A DNA stretch of 5,794 nt from Bacillota bacterium (GTDB taxonomy: Bacteria; Bacillota; Clostridia; Oscillospirales; Ruminococcaceae). The stretch is taken from NCBI GenBank assembly GCA_023456995.1, contig JAEWNU010000064.1:1-5794 (forward strand). Direction: 5' to 3'. Within the stretch, counting starts at the first letter, position 1; each line of letters begins with the position of its first letter. Under the pieces are notes generated by a model. That model saw only the letters and a program-made list of their open reading frames with translations. It had not been told where the DNA came from and did no database searches. This document shows positions 5,540-5,794 of the stretch, one piece after another. The translations under genes and the position numbers were made by a program.

Positions 5540-5713
5540 TTGAATTTAATAAAATGTGCGCACCACTGCGTTCATCAAAAAGACGGTTATTGTACCTTGG
5601 ATCAGTTGAACCAAAGCGATGCCAGCATGAATACTGACTGCATTTATTTTTGTAGTACCTCATGCGAACAGCCGACGCAAATCACCAACACTTTTGACAG
5701 CAACAAGCTTTAG
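5540..5713 (+). CDS. Small cysteine-rich protein, TTG start, function unknown
   Basis: This short gene encodes 57 residues, starting at TTG 5540 and ending TAG 5711-5713. A near-perfect Shine-Dalgarno GGAGGTG (5526-5532) lies 7 nt upstream, which strongly supports the start. The protein begins MNLIKCAHHCVHQKDGYCTL and has cysteines at 6, 10, 18, 34, 38 and 42, with histidines at 8, 9 and 12. The pattern C-x3-C-x7-C followed later by DCIYF resembles short clostridial cysteine-rich proteins that usually end soon after the C-x-YF motif and may bind a metal; I do not know their function. It has no leader or membrane helix, so it is not an obvious second SCIFF substrate. Its last 17 codons overlap the convergent gene at the right edge. 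No convincing promoter is seen in 5387-5525. Confidence 0.75.
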   Translation: MNLIKCAHHCVHQKDGYCTLDQLNQSDASMNTDCIYFCSTSCEQPTQITNTFDSNKL

Positions 5714-5794
5714 CCCGGGATAATTTGCAGCGTTTATGTTTTCTGCATTTTGTTGAGGAAGAATAATTTGCCTAAAACCCAGTCGATATGCTTC
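5660..5794 (-). CDS. radA: Probable RadA C-terminus (partial)
   Basis: Forty-four codons plus TGA (complement of 5660-5662), entering from the right edge. The reading EAYRLGFRQIILPQQN, followed after a short variable part by GLKLVAVKSVGDLRRLF, matches the end of the Lon-protease-like domain of RadA/Sms. There a helix (EAxxLGF), a strand with ILP and a final V-x-x-V/I-x-x-L segment close the protein. RadA is a RecA-related ATPase that helps branch migration in recombination and repair. Lon or ComM-type proteins share the fold, so with only 44 residues the family is more secure than the name. The gene converges on and overlaps the cysteine-rich small gene by 54 bp. No terminator is visible beyond its stop. 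Confidence 0.65.
   Translation of the reverse strand, partial: EAYRLGFRQIILPQQNAENINAANYPGLKLVAVKSVGDLRRLFA

Overview
The window looks like a chromosomal piece of a spore-forming clostridial Firmicute (class Clostridia, probably near the Ruminococcaceae/Oscillospiraceae). The reasons are the tgt-yajC-TIGR04086 order, a SCIFF ranthipeptide pair (a near-universal clostridial RiPP), a SpoIIM-like engulfment protein, Shine-Dalgarno-led genes and moderate GC content. No rRNA, tRNA, CRISPR array or insertion sequence is visible.

Layout, left to right. Positions 1-195 hold the last 64 codons of tgt (tRNA-guanine transglycosylase). A sigma-A-type promoter (238-266) then drives yajC (301-594), followed by a small four-helix membrane protein of the TIGR04086/YrzE type (707-1123). 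A second, very well-formed promoter with an extended -10 (1127-1155) starts the SCIFF unit. This unit contains the 46-residue six-cysteine precursor scfA (1188-1328), a terminator-like hairpin in a strongly self-complementary junction (1319-1380), the radical SAM/SPASM maturase scfB (1413-2771) and then proC (2793-3593). A strong hairpin (3625-3663) ends this unit and also contains the ribosome binding site of a SpoIIM-like membrane protein (3674-4297).

The right third runs mostly the other way. A complete Xer-type tyrosine recombinase (4286-5320, minus) converges on and overlaps the 3' end of the spoIIM-like gene. Directly upstream of its ribosome binding site is a perfect 22-bp inverted repeat (5341-5386), whose central 28 bp has the 11-6-11 geometry of a Xer/dif site. 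After a short non-coding stretch comes a 57-codon cysteine-rich small gene with a TTG start (5540-5713, plus). It overlaps tail-to-tail the end of a gene cut by the window edge (5660-5794, minus), which looks like the C-terminus of RadA.

How the genes work together: ScfA and ScfB form a complete precursor-plus-maturase pair making a thioether-bridged peptide. No dedicated exporter or protease is in view; the nearest membrane genes are yajC and the TIGR04086 gene. proC seems to ride on the SCIFF transcript. The spoIIM-like gene next to a Xer recombinase recalls the spoIIM-ripX neighbourhood of Bacillus, but here the two genes converge. The observations most worth following up are the palindrome beside the recombinase, the RNA structure spanning the scfA stop codon, and the unannotated cysteine-rich gene overlapping radA.
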